This document shows positions 1 through 12,533 of a DNA stretch of 64,000 nt, piece after piece. A program made the position numbers and the translations under genes. Where the stretch lies: assembly GCF_029227915.1 (NCBI RefSeq), contig NC_079887.1, positions 7,130,001-7,194,000 on the forward strand. The letters run 5' to 3'. The notes under the pieces are model-generated. The model saw only the letters and a list, made by a program, of their open reading frames with translations, was not told the origin of the DNA and made no database searches. The stretch is from Hydractinia symbiolongicarpus (taxonomy: Eukaryota > Cnidaria > Hydrozoa > Anthoathecata > Hydractiniidae). Within the stretch, counting starts at the first letter, position 1. Each line of letters starts with the position of its first letter.

Positions 1-589
1 AAGAAATACAAAAATTTAAAGATGTAAAACAAGAAAGTAATTTCGTCATGGACTTAATTTGGCACTGGAAGAATAGTTTAATTTGGGAAATATTGCCATT
101 TTCTGCCAATTGCGCCTAACTTTCTCAGTGCAAAATTTTCTCCCAATAAGGTGCGAGCGAAAACGACCCACATGTAAGTGATACAGACAACCACGAACCA
201 CTAAAGTACACTCGAGTCACTACGAGCCACATTCAAGTTACATCAGGCACATGCAAGGAGTATGGACCACAAATTAATTTTCGCGGGACTTAATTTTTGG
301 AAATTTAGACAACATTCGATAAAAATATCCCACAAAAAAATTAAGAAAATGATTAAAAATGTTTCTTTATCTCTTACAAGACAAAAGTTGCCGCAATGCT
401 TGTTTGTAACGATAATGTTTTGTTTTTTTCTCCTAAGAAACCTTCGTGTTGAAACAAAACATATGTCCTATTTTCATCGAGCAACTTGAAAACTTCGAAA
501 CAAAATGCAAGGATAAAATATTCTCGAATTTACTACAATTTTGTTTTTGCCCCTCTGTCACTTCTACGCATGTCATAAATATTTTTCAA

Positions 590-870
590 CAAAGTCCTGG
601 TCCACGCTGTTTTTAAACAATTTTTTACAGAATTTTGAATTTTTGAGCATATTCAGAGCACGATTTTTTCATCTGATCCGGACATATGGTATTTCTTAAA
701 CTAATCCTGACAAGTGGTACGTTTCAAGCAAAATCTATCGCGTGGTAGTTTTTAAACAAACACTCTTCAAGCAAATCGTGATACATGGAATTCTTCAAAC
801 AAATTCTGACAAAAGTTATTTTTAAATGCTAACATATGGTGTTTCGATAAAAAATCCTGGCCTATTGTAA
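590..870. repeat. degenerate tandem repeat, unit about 28-37 bp
   Basis: Successive blocks repeat a loose pattern of 'atcctgacatatggt' followed by a T-rich tract and 'caaacaa'. About seven diverged copies can be aligned by eye. It looks like an old minisatellite; no coding or structural role is visible. Confidence 0.5.
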
Positions 871-930
871 AATTTATACAAACCTTGGAATATTTTATTT
901 TTAAAACATTTGAACATTTAATTGATGTTA

Positions 931-1861
931 CATTTGATTTTCAATTTAATTGAAAATCAAAAATTTTGTTACCAATTCATTTTTTTGAAACTTTTTTATT
1001 TTCGAATTCAAAATTTATAAACTAAAATTTAAATATTATAAAATAAAATAAATTTTTCTACTATTCTTTCGGGATCAAATATGATGCAATGAACTAACAG
1101 GATTTATTAACCAACCCCTGTACTCCTGCACAGAGGTATTTTATTAGGAGCGTTTCATAAGGAGCTGAGATTGGTGTTCAATATCTCAAGGAAGTCCTCA
1201 GACTGCCAGGCAGATATATTATTTTTGTTACAAATATCGTTTCAATTGACTTTTGTTTGATATGCGTCAATCCTATTCTCTTGGATTTCTTTTCTTCAAA
1301 AAGATCTTAGAAGTGTTTGAGATCAACTATTTACAGAGTCACTTAATGTTACAGGAGAAAGTTAAGAAATGTAACTACATCAATCAGAAGCAAAATTAAA
1401 GTTCATTCTTCTTAAATCCTTCTTTTAGTTCAGAAAATCCGTTGACATTCATTGACAGTCTATTATAGAACACATTAAATAGCGTTTATTATTGGTCTAA
1501 CATTTCAAATTTCCGATTAACATTCGGGTGTAATAAAGTTTGATCTAGAAGGACAGGTTTGATATGAATCTTGCCGTAGGGATTCCTAGTTTCTTTATAT
1601 TGACTATGTCCCAATACAAGAACCTAAGACGCCCGTGGAGGAGACTGGTTTAACGCTTAACTCATGCGTTACATGCGTAATGAAACTTAGAATTGAAAAG
1701 CAAAACTTTAATTTGAGTTTTCAATCTCCCTTGAGTTAATTTTTAATTTTCAATTTTCAAATTAAATCGAATTAAAATTCAAAAATTTTCAAATTAAATT
1801 ACAAATCAAAATTAGCAACTATTTTTGATTTTAAATTTTCAATAAAATTGAAAATCAAATG
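931..1861. repeat. inverted-repeat-bounded AT-rich segment
   Basis: The left arm begins CATTTGATTTTCAATTTAAT and the reverse complement of the right end begins CATTTGATTTTCAATTTTAT. Similarity continues with gaps for about 50 bp inward. The left arm itself contains a 29-bp near-perfect palindrome (933-961). No target duplication is obvious. It could be a non-autonomous transposon or simple low-complexity symmetry. Confidence 0.35.
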
Positions 1862-2400
1862 ACCCCAACCAAGGGCACACGCATTCATAATTACGAATAA
1901 TTGTTTTTGTCATACTGACAAAGGAATGCATCAAAAGAAGATATTTACGGCGTGGATGTCACAAATTTTATTTTATCATAGCTCCAGATTGTATTCAATG
2001 TTTGTACACCCAGAAACTGCCCAGAAAGGCTTTTATTTAACCTATTTGAAGAAAATTATTTTACGTCTAAGGTGTGCCGCCTTGCTCTGGTTAATGATTG
2101 AAGTTTTATTTGACCTTTTCTGCACGTTGCGACAAGAATACACGAGAATACATTATTCATTAAATAATTATACAACGGTGAGTTACAAATAAGCGTATTT
2201 CCTGTACGTCTCGTTCTTCGGCGCGTGCCTGTTATATCTTTGATTGCGAAATGTTTATGTTTGAAAGTTATTAACAACCGTAGTTTTATCAATGGAAGAC
2301 GGAAATATTAAAATAGGCGTAATTAGAATAGTGGTATTTTACTGCGGATGGTAGTGATTTCTCATTACTCAATAAGAGTAACGAAATAACTAATTCCATT

Positions 2401-2415
2401 ACTTTGTTGCCTACG
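2401..2415 (+). promoter_or_regulatory. upstream block shared with the 11368 gene
   Basis: The 15-mer ACTTTGTTGCCTACG lies 180 bp before the ATG at 2581. The identical 15-mer lies 183 bp before the paralogous ATG at 11368, while the flanks are diverged. Exact conservation at the same distance suggests a promoter element or 5' UTR landmark. No known factor site is claimed. Confidence 0.4.
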
Positions 2416-2580
2416 ATAAGCTGAGTAAGAACTATCTGTTTGTGGAGGACAAGTAGGAAATTCCGAAGGCGTTGTCTAAGAAAATGAATTGATAAATACT
2501 TGTAGCACAGAGCCATTCGAAAAGGCATCAAATAAGAATTATCTGTATTGAAATATCGAAAAAAATTTATTTAAGTTAGA

Positions 2581-2835
2581 ATGACAGGAATGATATTGGC
2601 AACAGTTTTCTTTCTGGTCATTAATTATAAATTGTGTTACGTAAATGGCAGACCTGCTAAAAGTACAGAACGTGCCAACGATGAAACTCCTGTTCTAACT
2701 ACGCCAAGCACATCTTCTAAAGATCAAGAAAAAGATGAATCCTGCGGTGAAATATGTAAATTTCAAAGAGAACTACTGAAAAATATTCAAGACCTCGAAC
2801 ACGAAAGCAGGCTTAATTCTACACTGAGCTGGTGA
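2581..2835 (+). CDS. small secreted protein, C-x3-C-FQR family, copy 1
   Basis: An 84-residue single-exon ORF starting at an ATG. Residues 1 to about 23 form a hydrophobic signal peptide (MTGMILATVFFLVINYKLCY) ending near VNG|RPAK. A polar Ser/Thr/Asp/Glu linker follows, then the core CGEICKFQRELLKNIQDLE and a short tail ending LSW. The core and layout match the ORFs at 11368 and 6406. Only two cysteines, three residues apart, are present after the signal, so an intramolecular or dimeric disulfide is possible. The FQRELLKNIQDLE stretch would form an amphipathic helix. I do not recognise the family. Peptide hormone, antimicrobial or venom-like roles are all open and none is shown. Confidence 0.7.
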   Translation: MTGMILATVFFLVINYKLCYVNGRPAKSTERANDETPVLTTPSTSSKDQEKDESCGEICKFQRELLKNIQDLEHESRLNSTLSW

Positions 2836-3291
2836 TGGAACAAAACATTACATGCTACATCTTGCACAAAGAATTGCAAGAAGCCGTAACAATTCGAATT
2901 GTTACGGGTTCATGTAATTTTCTCTGGACTTGATATATAGGAAATGCCAGTCGCTCACCCGTGGATGAAAACAACGTGAATTGGTCCTATATTTCCACAT
3001 CTGTAAGACATCTTAAGTCAGAATGAACTTTACTAATTTTAAAGCATTGTGTTTTACTGACAGCACCCAATTTGAACATTCATCGATGAATAAAAATTAG
3101 AATTTAGCTCAAATAATATTATAGTATGTCATGTAATAGCTTGGGACCTTATTTATACTCCAAAAGATCGTATATATTGTTTTTAGTTTTGTATTATATT
3201 GTTGGTAATTGCTAAAAATAATCTAGCATTGACAATTTATCCATTATAAATTTAGACCATTTCCTGTAAAATTGTAATTGCATCCTTTTAG

Positions 3292-3497
3292 CGACCAGTT
3301 TGGTTGAATTAAAAGCCGCTTTGAGTCCAGATGAGTGGTGGCGTAACTGTACAAACGAATACTTTACGAATGCAAGAATTGTTTCTGAAAGTACTTCTTT
3401 AAACAATGTCTTATTGCTATCCAAATACCTAAGCTCCGGCCGTAACGTTATATACACAGGGGATGAAGAATCCGTTGATGTTGTATGTAAATTGCAA
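3292..3497 (+). CDS. orphan internal exon candidate
   Basis: A 206-nt open stretch is preceded by a pyrimidine tract and TTTTAG (3286-3291) and followed by the good donor GTAATT at 3498. In the spliced phase it encodes about 68 residues, with VELKAALSPDEWWRNCTNEY near the start and YTGDEESVDVVCKLQ at the end. The composition looks protein-like, unlike the surrounding AT-rich DNA. I do not recognise it and cannot find partner exons nearby. It may be a relic or part of a gene with distant exons. Confidence 0.35.
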
Positions 3498-6400
3498 GTA
3501 ATTTCTAGACTGCTTTTGATAAAAGTTGTAAGAAGTCAAGTCAAAAGATGACTTTCTTTTTTTAACAGAATGCCTTATAAAAGTAGTAATGAATCATCAA
3601 AATATGAGGTGATTGGGTAGCAGAACAGCAAGCTATAAGGATAATACTTGTTTTAAGACAGTTAGTTGTTGCTGTGTACAGGTTAAACCTTCTAAAGATT
3701 CTGCATTTTCATAAAATCTTCCATGTCGTAATGATTTAGGTAAAAAGGGAATACAATGACCATTTAGACTAACACATAAAAAACACACAGTATACCAAAA
3801 CAAACAATAATATAAACACACGCAAGAGACACAGTCCAAAAAAGTAATTAAGCAGTGCACCTTTCCCGAATTAGTTTTTTTGATGTACTGCTTCTATTTT
3901 TGAAATTTGTCAAACCAAATGAGTGGGATTTTTCTTTATCCTTACCCGAAACTTGATAAAACGTGAAATTTTAGATTCATACAGCTAACAAACAACCTGT
4001 TAAAACTGTTTTTTTTAATTTTGTACTAATTGACCCCTGTTTAAAACAAAATTTATATACACACCAATTCAATGATGCTGAATATGATTTTAAAGTTAAC
4101 ACAGCAAAATTCTAAAATTTTAAAAAACATGCAATTCGGGAAACGTGTATTCATACCGAACACATAAAATAAATTAAAAATCCTTTCATCTTGTATTAAT
4201 GTTGTCAAAAATGATTAGGAATGATATCTTAGCACTTGCTAAGATAATTTGCGTAATTAAAAGGATATGTTGCATATAACAGTGAGTAAGATTCATGCAT
4301 GGATTTGCTGTAAATTCTAAACACTCTTGTGAGACCTTACTGCAAAGCAACTCAAAAAATCGTACAAGCTACCCTAGAGAGAAGTTTAGTCACTACTTAT
4401 GACCTGAAAAGGATCTTAGTTTAGGTGATTTCGCTCCACTTCTTAGTGCACCTGTTAGTTCAGTAGAGAGGTTTGGATTGTTGGTGTACCTTGTTAGATT
4501 AAACAGGAAGTAGTCATTATAAAAAATATAAATAAACAAATTAATTAAATATAAAAAATGACTATTTTTCTTTGTAGCTATCTGTGTGCCAGGACTTGTG
4601 ACACAATGTTTAAGTTGATAAATATTAACAACATTATACTAACAAAGTATTGATAACACAACTATGTTTTGATCCTGCCCCGGCCAGTACACTGATGTAT
4701 AGTGTAACCTGCTAAATATCCTACAAACTAACGCAGAGCAATCAGACATTTCAATCTGAACTTTATCAGTATCGTGGCATACAATATTACAACACCCAAT
4801 TGAAACATTTGCATTATTTTCATGTTAAATATTATTTACAGTTTAAATATATGGGTTGGAAATAATTCTAAAGTTTATAGAAGTTTAGTTAAAGTTTAGC
4901 CATTTATTCTAACCCTCATGACGTGCAAAGCTACAACCTGGTTCACAAGTCTACCGCCAAAATTGTTTTTAGTTTTGTAACTTGTATTAGCTAGCCAGTA
5001 GCCCATTTAATACGTCCTTTTAATACCTCATTGCAAGATTATTTCTATATCCTTTTTCTTTCAGAGTTTGATGTAATGGTTGTATTTATGTACTGTGTTA
5101 TTCCTGAAGGCTTTCTTATTTATATTGTAATGTCCTTTTGAAAAGGGGAAGTTGACAACTTTAAAAATTTTAGTTTCGCTTCGTGCTTCTAATAGGAAAA
5201 ATTAAAAAAAACGCTTTTTCTTTAAAAATTTTGATAAATATCTCAATCATTAAGCGCAGTTTATGAGGAACAAGTGTACAGAAAGGTCCTATGAAGAGGA
5301 AACTGCATTGTTTAGTTGAAATAATTACAAATTCTAGACTTTTTGCTCAATTCAACTTTGATAATTTATCTGAGTGCTTGTTTTAACTTTTCTTACTTAT
5401 TTTAACTTAAAAAAATATGATATAAAGTAAGTTAGTTCATTTTATTATGTGCTATGTATGCAGATTATTTTCTCTCCTCTGTAATGTTTTCTTTAACCCA
5501 GTAACCCAGTTATATTCCTTTTTTAAATTTCCCAATGCACTCAAAATACTATCGAACGCCAGGGTATGTATTCTCTAAACATGAGCTCGATAGCGCACGC
5601 GAACACAATACACAAATAAGTTTGTCTTGTTTTAGTAATAACACGAGCGTTTAGGAGAGTTTAAAAATAGCAGTACCAAACTTACAGAGAAGAAAAGTTT
5701 TGCTATTTGTGTGCATACAAGAAAATTCCTTTTTTTTAAAAATATATTATTTTTTTCGTTGGCTTAAATTTTCTCGAATTGTTCCAGTGTTACTTTCTTA
5801 TGATAAAATGGTGCTAAAAATTTAATGTTTAACCGAGCAGAAAAAAATTTATATCTTGGCAAAAAGTCGTAACAGTGTAAGGTTATAAGCTCATTTGCGA
5901 AAGTAAAATCTTAGGAAAGTCCCGAAAAATGATTTGTCTAATTCCAAAACGATCACAAGGTTGAAAATAAAAACTGAATTCGATAAGGTTTGTTAGCTAA
6001 GTTATGATAATAAATACCCCTAAAACTAAATAAAAAGATATAGTAATATAAATACCCACGCTATACAATGCTTCGGTCTATTTTGTGTGAGTGATAAACA
6101 AAGAAAGGGCTGGTCAAACACATAATTGCAAGAAGGAGCCCACTTGGAAATTTGTTTTTTGTTAATTTATCAGTTGCGAAAGATTCCTACAAAAAATGTA
6201 AGATATGGCTCCACACGAGTTAAAACACACGACCAAATTGTTCCATAAAAAGTCATTTAAACTGTCTACCGATAGCAACTTTAAATTGTTGATCTTTTAC
6301 ACAGTAAAAATTGTTCTTCCTAAATCAATTCACTGTTCTTTTTTGTTCTATTCTAATCTTCATCTTCATTTGAACCCTATTGTGTTCGCGCTAACTTCAA
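3498..6400. other. non-coding AT-rich DNA
   Basis: No ORF here has a splice context, a signal peptide or recognisable motifs. I saw no tRNA, long repeat or transposon end. Confidence 0.55.
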
Positions 6401-6405
6401 TACCG

Positions 6406-6648
6406 TCAATATTTAACTTTAATTTGTTTAAAACGATTAGCAAAAGTAATATTAAATCGAATTTTTGGTTCAAGTTCTCGAAGTTTCTTTTGTAGTTTTC
6501 TTTGGAATAAACATATTTTATTGCATTTGTCCTTTTCTTTGTCACTTTTATCTTCTATATTCTCCCTCACTGTCATTCCCATAGTATGATAAAAATGGAG
6601 AAATGTTACAAGTAGAAAACAAAATACGTAAATAGATATTCTCTCCAT
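6406..6648 (-). CDS. small secreted protein, C-x3-C-FQR family, copy 2 (divergent)
   Basis: An 80-residue ORF. The ATG at 6646-6648 is chosen because upstream in-frame codons offer only TTG. The first 22-24 residues are a hydrophobic signal (ISIYVFCFLLVTFLHFY). A charged linker rich in Lys/Asp/Glu follows, then CNKICLFQRKLQKKLRELE. This keeps the C-x3-C-x-F-Q-R-x-L spacing and the helix pattern of copies 1 and 3 with far more substitutions. The C-terminal tail is basic and longer. It lies on the opposite strand to its paralogues, so the family is dispersed rather than a simple tandem array. Function unknown. Confidence 0.6.
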   Translation of the reverse strand: MERISIYVFCFLLVTFLHFYHTMGMTVRENIEDKSDKEKDKCNKICLFQRKLQKKLRELEPKIRFNITFANRFKQIKVKY

Positions 6649-6669
6649 GGTACTTCCACCATTTATCAA

Positions 6670-8850
6670 CTAAAATAGGTCCATCTGGTTAGCATATATT
6701 TACTCGTACGTATTATTTCAAATATGTTAATTAATTGTTCTTTAATAAAGTGGTTTCTGTTGATAAAAAACATTCCAAACAAATCACCTTTAATCTGTTT
6801 TTTAACCACACTTAAAAATGTTTTTTTTTACCTTCATTAAGAAAAGAAATGTAATACACAAGTTATGTTGAAATATTGAACTAAATCCAAATCCAATTCT
6901 TGAAATCCTACTTCAGCGCAATTACTCGGTGAAGAAAAAATAGAGGCGGATACCTGCTAAATACCATATTTAGCAGAAAATACCAACCTGATCAAAATAA
7001 AAGCTAATCACAACGTGCCTCTCATATAAAAAATAGGGCTAGGCTACATTATCGGGAAAATATATAAAAAAGAAAAGAAGTAAAAATTAAAAAAAGGAAA
7101 TAACATTATTGTGAGCATTGTCTCTTATCTTCCGTTATGTAACCTGCGTACGTAATACTTTCGCACTATTTGGGCAAAAAACACCGGGAGACTTGATAAA
7201 ACGGATATTTCCTTTTCCGTTAGCCACCATCTTTTTGTGTCGAAATGACAACATGGCTATTGGATATCCAGACGATGATAATAAGCATTACAAATCAGAA
7301 ACAACCGATAGTCTACGGTCAATGTTGAATTAATAAATACTGTTTATAAGTTAACGAAGTATTTCCATTTATAACTACGAAAACTTAAGTTCATACAACC
7401 TGTTTTTATGCACAACCTTTCTTTATTAGTGACGCATAGAAAAATTAAGTGGAAGAACTATATTTAACTTACAAGTACGAATAATGCTAGCTAACATGGG
7501 GATATTGTCAATATGTAAATTTCAGGCATTGTTAAAATCTAATCAAAACATCTCCTTGACTAATAACAGGAACTACAGGGGATAAAAGATTAAAATTAAA
7601 AATCCCTATTAAAAAATTTATAAATGCAACCAACAATCCCACAGGATTTACTGTGATCCAATCATTGATGGACAATTTTAATTACCAGCGTCAAGTAGGA
7701 ATAACTTAGTTTCGCTAGTGAGGGTTTAAAAAATCAATCTAATGATTAGGACTATTTTATCGAAACCATAACTCAAAATTTACTAGATTGACGCATAGAA
7801 TTCGACTAATTACCTCGTAATCGCTCTTTAATGTTCATACCAAAACACATCAATGCAAATAGTTTTGTAATGTCGCCAAAGTTTAATTATAAAACCAACT
7901 CCACAGAAAAAGAGCTTAAATTTTAGCATATGGACGTGGTGGTAATAGAGATTTTGTCCGCTCTAAAGACTGTTGCAAACTCTCCCTTGATGAAGAAAAA
8001 AGAAATACTTTGACTTTTATACTAAGAAAAAATTAACAGACAAGCTATCGAAAGAAACATGAATATTGATATACTTTACTTGGTTACAAAAATAAAAAAT
8101 GAATTTATGAATTACACAATTCTCTTAACTTCTCAAAAATATTAAAGCGGCAGAGAGGGTCACAAATGAATTATAAAGTCTATGTAAACAGCACAAAAAA
8201 AACGAAAACGTCGAAAAATTAACATTATAACCAGTTTAAAAAGTGAGAAAAAAGCTCTACAGAATAATTAACTTATATGTCTCCTAATTGTGCAACTAAA
8301 AAAATGAATGCGTTAAATAGAATTAATAAACAGTTCTTAATTAAGTTGCACTTTTTTAATGGTATAAGTTTAAAATTAGCGCTTACGGTTGACTATTTGG
8401 TTTTCTTATTTCGCAATTCTTCAATGTTAGAGACTGAAGCTATGACCTTAAAAATGTTCTTCAAACCCATTAGCTACTTTCAACAACGTATGCACCTCCA
8501 CTTTGAGTGACATCTGACAAGAAAATAGAAAAAATAAACAATGTATTGTATTAACTCGTTGTAATGGTGTAATTATGTTGACCAATGTTTTGTTTATGAA
8601 TGTTGGAACATAAACTGCCTTTATCGTTGTTTTAATATGCGCAGCTATAATGGAAGGAGGGTGTATACTCTAAGATTTTACATTTTCTTCTATTTAAGCT
8701 TTAATGTTGTTCATTTGTTCAAACCTTGTTAAGTCGCAAAGAAAAAGCAACAAAATTCGATTTTTTTTATTGAAAAATGGTTTTGGTTTCTTCTTTAGCA
8801 ATTTTCTTAACAATCATAGCGCAGGGTGATGTACCTAAAAAAGAGACTAT
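6670..8850. other. non-coding AT-rich DNA
   Basis: Nothing recognisable. The short ORFs at 7118 and 8277 have no signal, motif or paralogue in the window. Confidence 0.5.
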
Positions 8851-8856
8851 ACATTC

Positions 8857-9155
8857 TGGCAGCCTAGTGGTAGGGCGTTCGCTTTCAGTGCGGCAGGGCT
8901 TTGTTTCAAATCTCTGTTAAATCATGCCAGAGACTAAAAAAACGTGAATCTATCCTTTCCTTCAGCGTTCAGCATAAAAATAGGATTGAAAACTAAGGCG
9001 GTTGTCTTGTTTAGCGATTCTTATGCTTGCACGAATTTCGTAGCTCAAATTGGATCTTTACATGTACTAGACCCCTTTGCAGGACCCTCGTTGATAGTAG
9101 CACCAATAGGAACTTATGAGGTTATTCTGGGTAAACAAGTTTTAATAAAAGTATA
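8857..9155 (+). mobile_element. tRNA-derived SINE, copy 1
   Basis: About 300 bp. It opens with a tRNA-like head (GCCTAGTGGTAGGGCGTTCG, A-box-like, with a decayed B box near 8910). A body follows that contains CATGCCAGAGACTA, CAGCGTTCAGCAT, AATAGGATTGA, TTTGCAGGACC and ACCAATAGGAACTT. The same blocks occur in the same order at 37889-38190. An ORF at 8944 lies wholly inside it and is not a gene. Confidence 0.75.
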
Positions 9156-9169
9156 TATGTACATTATCA

Positions 9170-11180
9170 CAATATCTCCAGATCTCGATTTGAGAAAAAT
9201 AAAAAACTAAGGGAAAATGTTCCTAAATTTAAATAAAGAATTTCTACTTCCAGAGCTGTTTTAACGCACTGAAAAGATATTTTTGAGGAAAATTAACAAA
9301 GAACTCTTACAGTAAACAAACCAAATATCATTCCAGTTCTTTTTGCAGATCTATTAAGTTCTAAAGCGACAAAATTAAAGCTTAAAAATAATAACAAAGT
9401 GAACATATTGTGAATACGTTAGTCTTGTTTTGTCGGATTTTAAAAGGAAATATGGCCTACTTTTGCAAACCGTAAGGCTTAAAAACATCTTTTAAAATCC
9501 AGTAACAAAAACATATTTGATCATTAAATCAAAGACACATGAAATATCCCTACTACAGTTGCGTTTGTGTAGATGTATAAAGTCAGGTTTAGATGGTCTA
9601 GATGCAATTTAAATAAAATTACAAGTTTAAAAGTAATCTTGTACCAGCTGGGTATATACAAATCAACACACGATGAGCAAATTAAACAGGCGAAACCGTT
9701 TGTAATACTTCAGCTGTTGTGCAAAACACGACAAATTAAATGGCAAATCAAACATGATCAACATTTAGCCGAGAACAATTCCTTTCGTGAAAGATAACTT
9801 GTGTTGCCCCTTAAAACAGTATTAAAAGACAGATTATGAAAACACCTTACATCGAAACAGATAGACGTCTTCATATGAGCGGTGAGAGCGGGCTTAACAC
9901 AGCTTAAGATAAAAGTTCGTTTTGCAGCGCGTAAAATAGAAAATTGAACATATATTTTGTTAAAAACAGATGCAAAAAATGCAAAAGTAGAAATCTCTAA
10001 AACTTAATTTATCGTAACCTTTATTATTTTTGATTATTTTTAATTTTCCCTTGAGTCGCTACTCTTAATAATGGGGTGTTTTAAATGGATTGCTAGACAA
10101 TGTTGGGGTTTCATCACTAACTTTTTTGTAAATATTTTACTGTCTGTCATTCAGGAAGTTGTGCTTAGAAATAAAATGAGACATTTACTCATGCACAAAA
10201 TACTTTTCAAAAAATTTCATAGGAATTGGCAAAATGGAGATAATTAGTAGATGTTTTATTGCCACTTTTAAAAATAGGCGAGACCCTTTTAGTCTTCCAA
10301 CATTTAGGTACATAACCAGTAAATAAAGATTTGTTGAAAAGACTTGATATTTAAATACTTGAGTCATGAACCAATTCAGTTCAAATCTGTAGCTTTATTA
10401 AGTTTCAGTGAACTAATCATTTTTTTGACACTTTTGGTCTCAATACGAGCCCACCGAAAATCCTGTCCGCTAACAGGTGGATTAACATAATATAAAATTA
10501 GGAAAGTTAAGGATGTAATAACAGATCACTTGAAAGTAGAACTAGCAAAAAGTATGTATGCATTAATTAATCTATTTTATTACTAGCTGTTTCTATGTCA
10601 GCCAATTTAAAAACTGGGGGATTTATAATCGCACCTATAATAATAGTAGTAAACCCCATGTAAAGTACATTTTAATACTTAATGTTATAAGGCGGGCAAG
10701 GATGCCCAAAATAGCGATGTTACAAGTATATACGACGAGCTATCCGCTCTTAAATTTTCAACTAACTGACTAGCGCCCCAACACTTATTTCCCATTTTTC
10801 AGATATAATACAGTGAACTTTGTTTTTGTTTTGTCTTCTTAATAATCAGTTTTTTCCAAACTACTAGGGGAAAGCCGAGAAACAATTTCTCTGCAGGATT
10901 TCTGCCTATATAACACATGAAGCAAAAAATGAGGAATAACGTTTACCTGTTTACCGTATAAAAAGACTAAAAAAGATCTAACAAGACTGTCATGCAGAAC
11001 TGCTACCACACACATTTTCACACGTGTCAATGACATGGTTAAGTTGCGAAATCAAACACAACTAACTCTGTAACTATTAGCAATCTCAGGAAAACTATAG
11101 TAATTTTATGTGGAAACGGAAGCCTGCTCATTAAGATACCTATATGGGCGAAAAAAATGATAATGAAAAACAAAAGAGTA
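9170..11180. other. non-coding DNA
   Basis: No supported gene. A stretch near 9563-9627 weakly resembles 21695-21765 (GTGTAGATGT, CAGGTTTA, AATTTA(A/G)ATAAA in order), perhaps an old dispersed repeat. Confidence 0.45.
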
Positions 11181-11184
11181 ATTA

Positions 11185-11199
11185 ACTTTGTTGCCTACG
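11185..11199 (+). promoter_or_regulatory. upstream block shared with the 2581 gene
   Basis: ACTTTGTTGCCTACG is identical to 2401-2415 and sits 183 bp before the ATG at 11368. A TATA-like GCATAAATAAG follows near 11224. Confidence 0.4.
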
Positions 11200-11367
11200 C
11201 TCTGGGTAGGAATAACGTTAACGGCATAAATAAGAGACTCTGCAGATTCCACCTTCAAAGCTCCAACACGTATATTGGGAATACTTCGTACAGATTTATT
11301 TATGAATATAAAGCAATAATCAGTCTTTAATAGTTTTGACAATTTCAAAACATCAGAACAATTTACA

Positions 11368-11622
11368 ATGGAAATAAAAATGGTGACAGTGTTTTTCTTC
11401 TTGGTCATCAGTTCTGAGGTATATCTCGTGTCTGGTAAGCCCGTCTTACTTCAAGAAACCAAGGAGCATCAATACAATTCCATTACCAATACACCTACTG
11501 TATATAATGATGATCAAAACGATGTACCCTGTGGTGACATATGTAGATTTCAAAGAGAGCTACTAAAAAATATTCAAGATCTTGAAAGAGAAAGTCCATT
11601 TGACTTCGCATTAACTTGGTAA
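11368..11622 (+). CDS. small secreted protein, C-x3-C-FQR family, copy 3
   Basis: An 84-residue ORF with an ATG start and the same length as copy 1. A hydrophobic signal (MEIKMVTVFFFLVISSEVYL) is followed by a likely cleavage near VSG|KPV. A polar linker leads to CGDICRFQRELLKNIQDLE, which differs from copy 1 at only two positions over that core, and the protein ends LTW. The linkers of copies 1 and 3 differ strongly, so the C-terminal core is the conserved part. Secretion and a single exon are inferred from sequence; the function is unknown. Confidence 0.7.
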   Translation: MEIKMVTVFFFLVISSEVYLVSGKPVLLQETKEHQYNSITNTPTVYNDDQNDVPCGDICRFQRELLKNIQDLERESPFDFALTW

Positions 11623-11639
11623 TGACGGAAGAAATTTTG

Positions 11640-12480
11640 CATGTAGCTATGCTTGAAATAGACGTACGCGGCATTGCATTTCATTGAGACACTGCGTTTT
11701 CGATGAATCTATGGTAAATTACTATTATAATGTAAATTATGCTTAACAAGGACACTGCCAAGGCAGTTCTTTCATCCAAATAATGGTGCCAAAGATGATC
11801 AATTTTCAACCTTTTAAGTGAATAATATTAATATAGAAACATACCTTTACCTTTTTAGATATTTATGTGTTGATATATGTACATATTTATTATTAATTAA
11901 TTTAAGAAGAAAAAAACTTATATGATAGAGCGTTTTATTTTGTTTCAAGTTCTTCAAAATTAAGTATTCCAAAGACATTTTTTAAGAAATTGAATATTAA
12001 AAATAGAATAATTGGGTTCCTTTTTTGTTCTACAAAATTTCAGGCCTGTACAAATTTTTTGGTTAAAAAAATTACTTAGATGCATAACAAATCAATGTAG
12101 CTTTGCAAAGAAACATTGTACCCACGCAATGACGGGATTTCAGACTCATAGTACAATACATACGACCGGTATCGATTAACCGGCCTCCTACAACCTTGTA
12201 TACACGCACTCAAATATTTGCACAATAATGGCTGTAGAAGGCGCTGTAAGGACATATTTAACTAGTTAATCATTTGTGAGTAAGACTGATCTAAGAAATT
12301 AAATTACAAGCAGACGTTGGTTTGAAAGTATCACATTTGTAACATTCACATTGCAAAAGGATTTTTGTGTTCTTTTTCCTAAAATTCACTCTTTTTAGTA
12401 AAGAGGGGGGCTTTATTTGAAAAGGACATTTAATTGACAGGAACGTTTATTAACAAAATTAACTTCCATATAGCGTTTAA
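11640..12480. other. non-coding DNA up to the transposon end
   Basis: No gene or repeat recognised between the peptide gene and the left end of the ISL2EU element. Confidence 0.5.
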
Positions 12481-12533
12481 TTCCCCGTTCCCTCTATACG
12501 GCTAATTCGCAATGCATTATGGTAGTTGTATTC
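12481..12533 (+). repeat. ISL2EU left terminal inverted repeat
   Basis: 53 bp, identical as reverse complement to 20666-20718. It is the presumed transposase binding and cleavage end. Confidence 0.93.

Larger units (their letters stand above)
1..2400. other. AT-rich non-coding DNA
   Basis: I see no credible gene here; the open frames are short, lack homology and have no splice context. It holds a degenerate tandem repeat (590-870) and a pair of inverted AT-rich arms (931-985 and 1812-1861), both listed separately. The remainder is long A/T runs. Confidence 0.6.

Noticed and set aside
8944-9210. 88-aa ORF
   Set aside because: Lies within the SINE; its paralogous SINE copy does not keep the frame.
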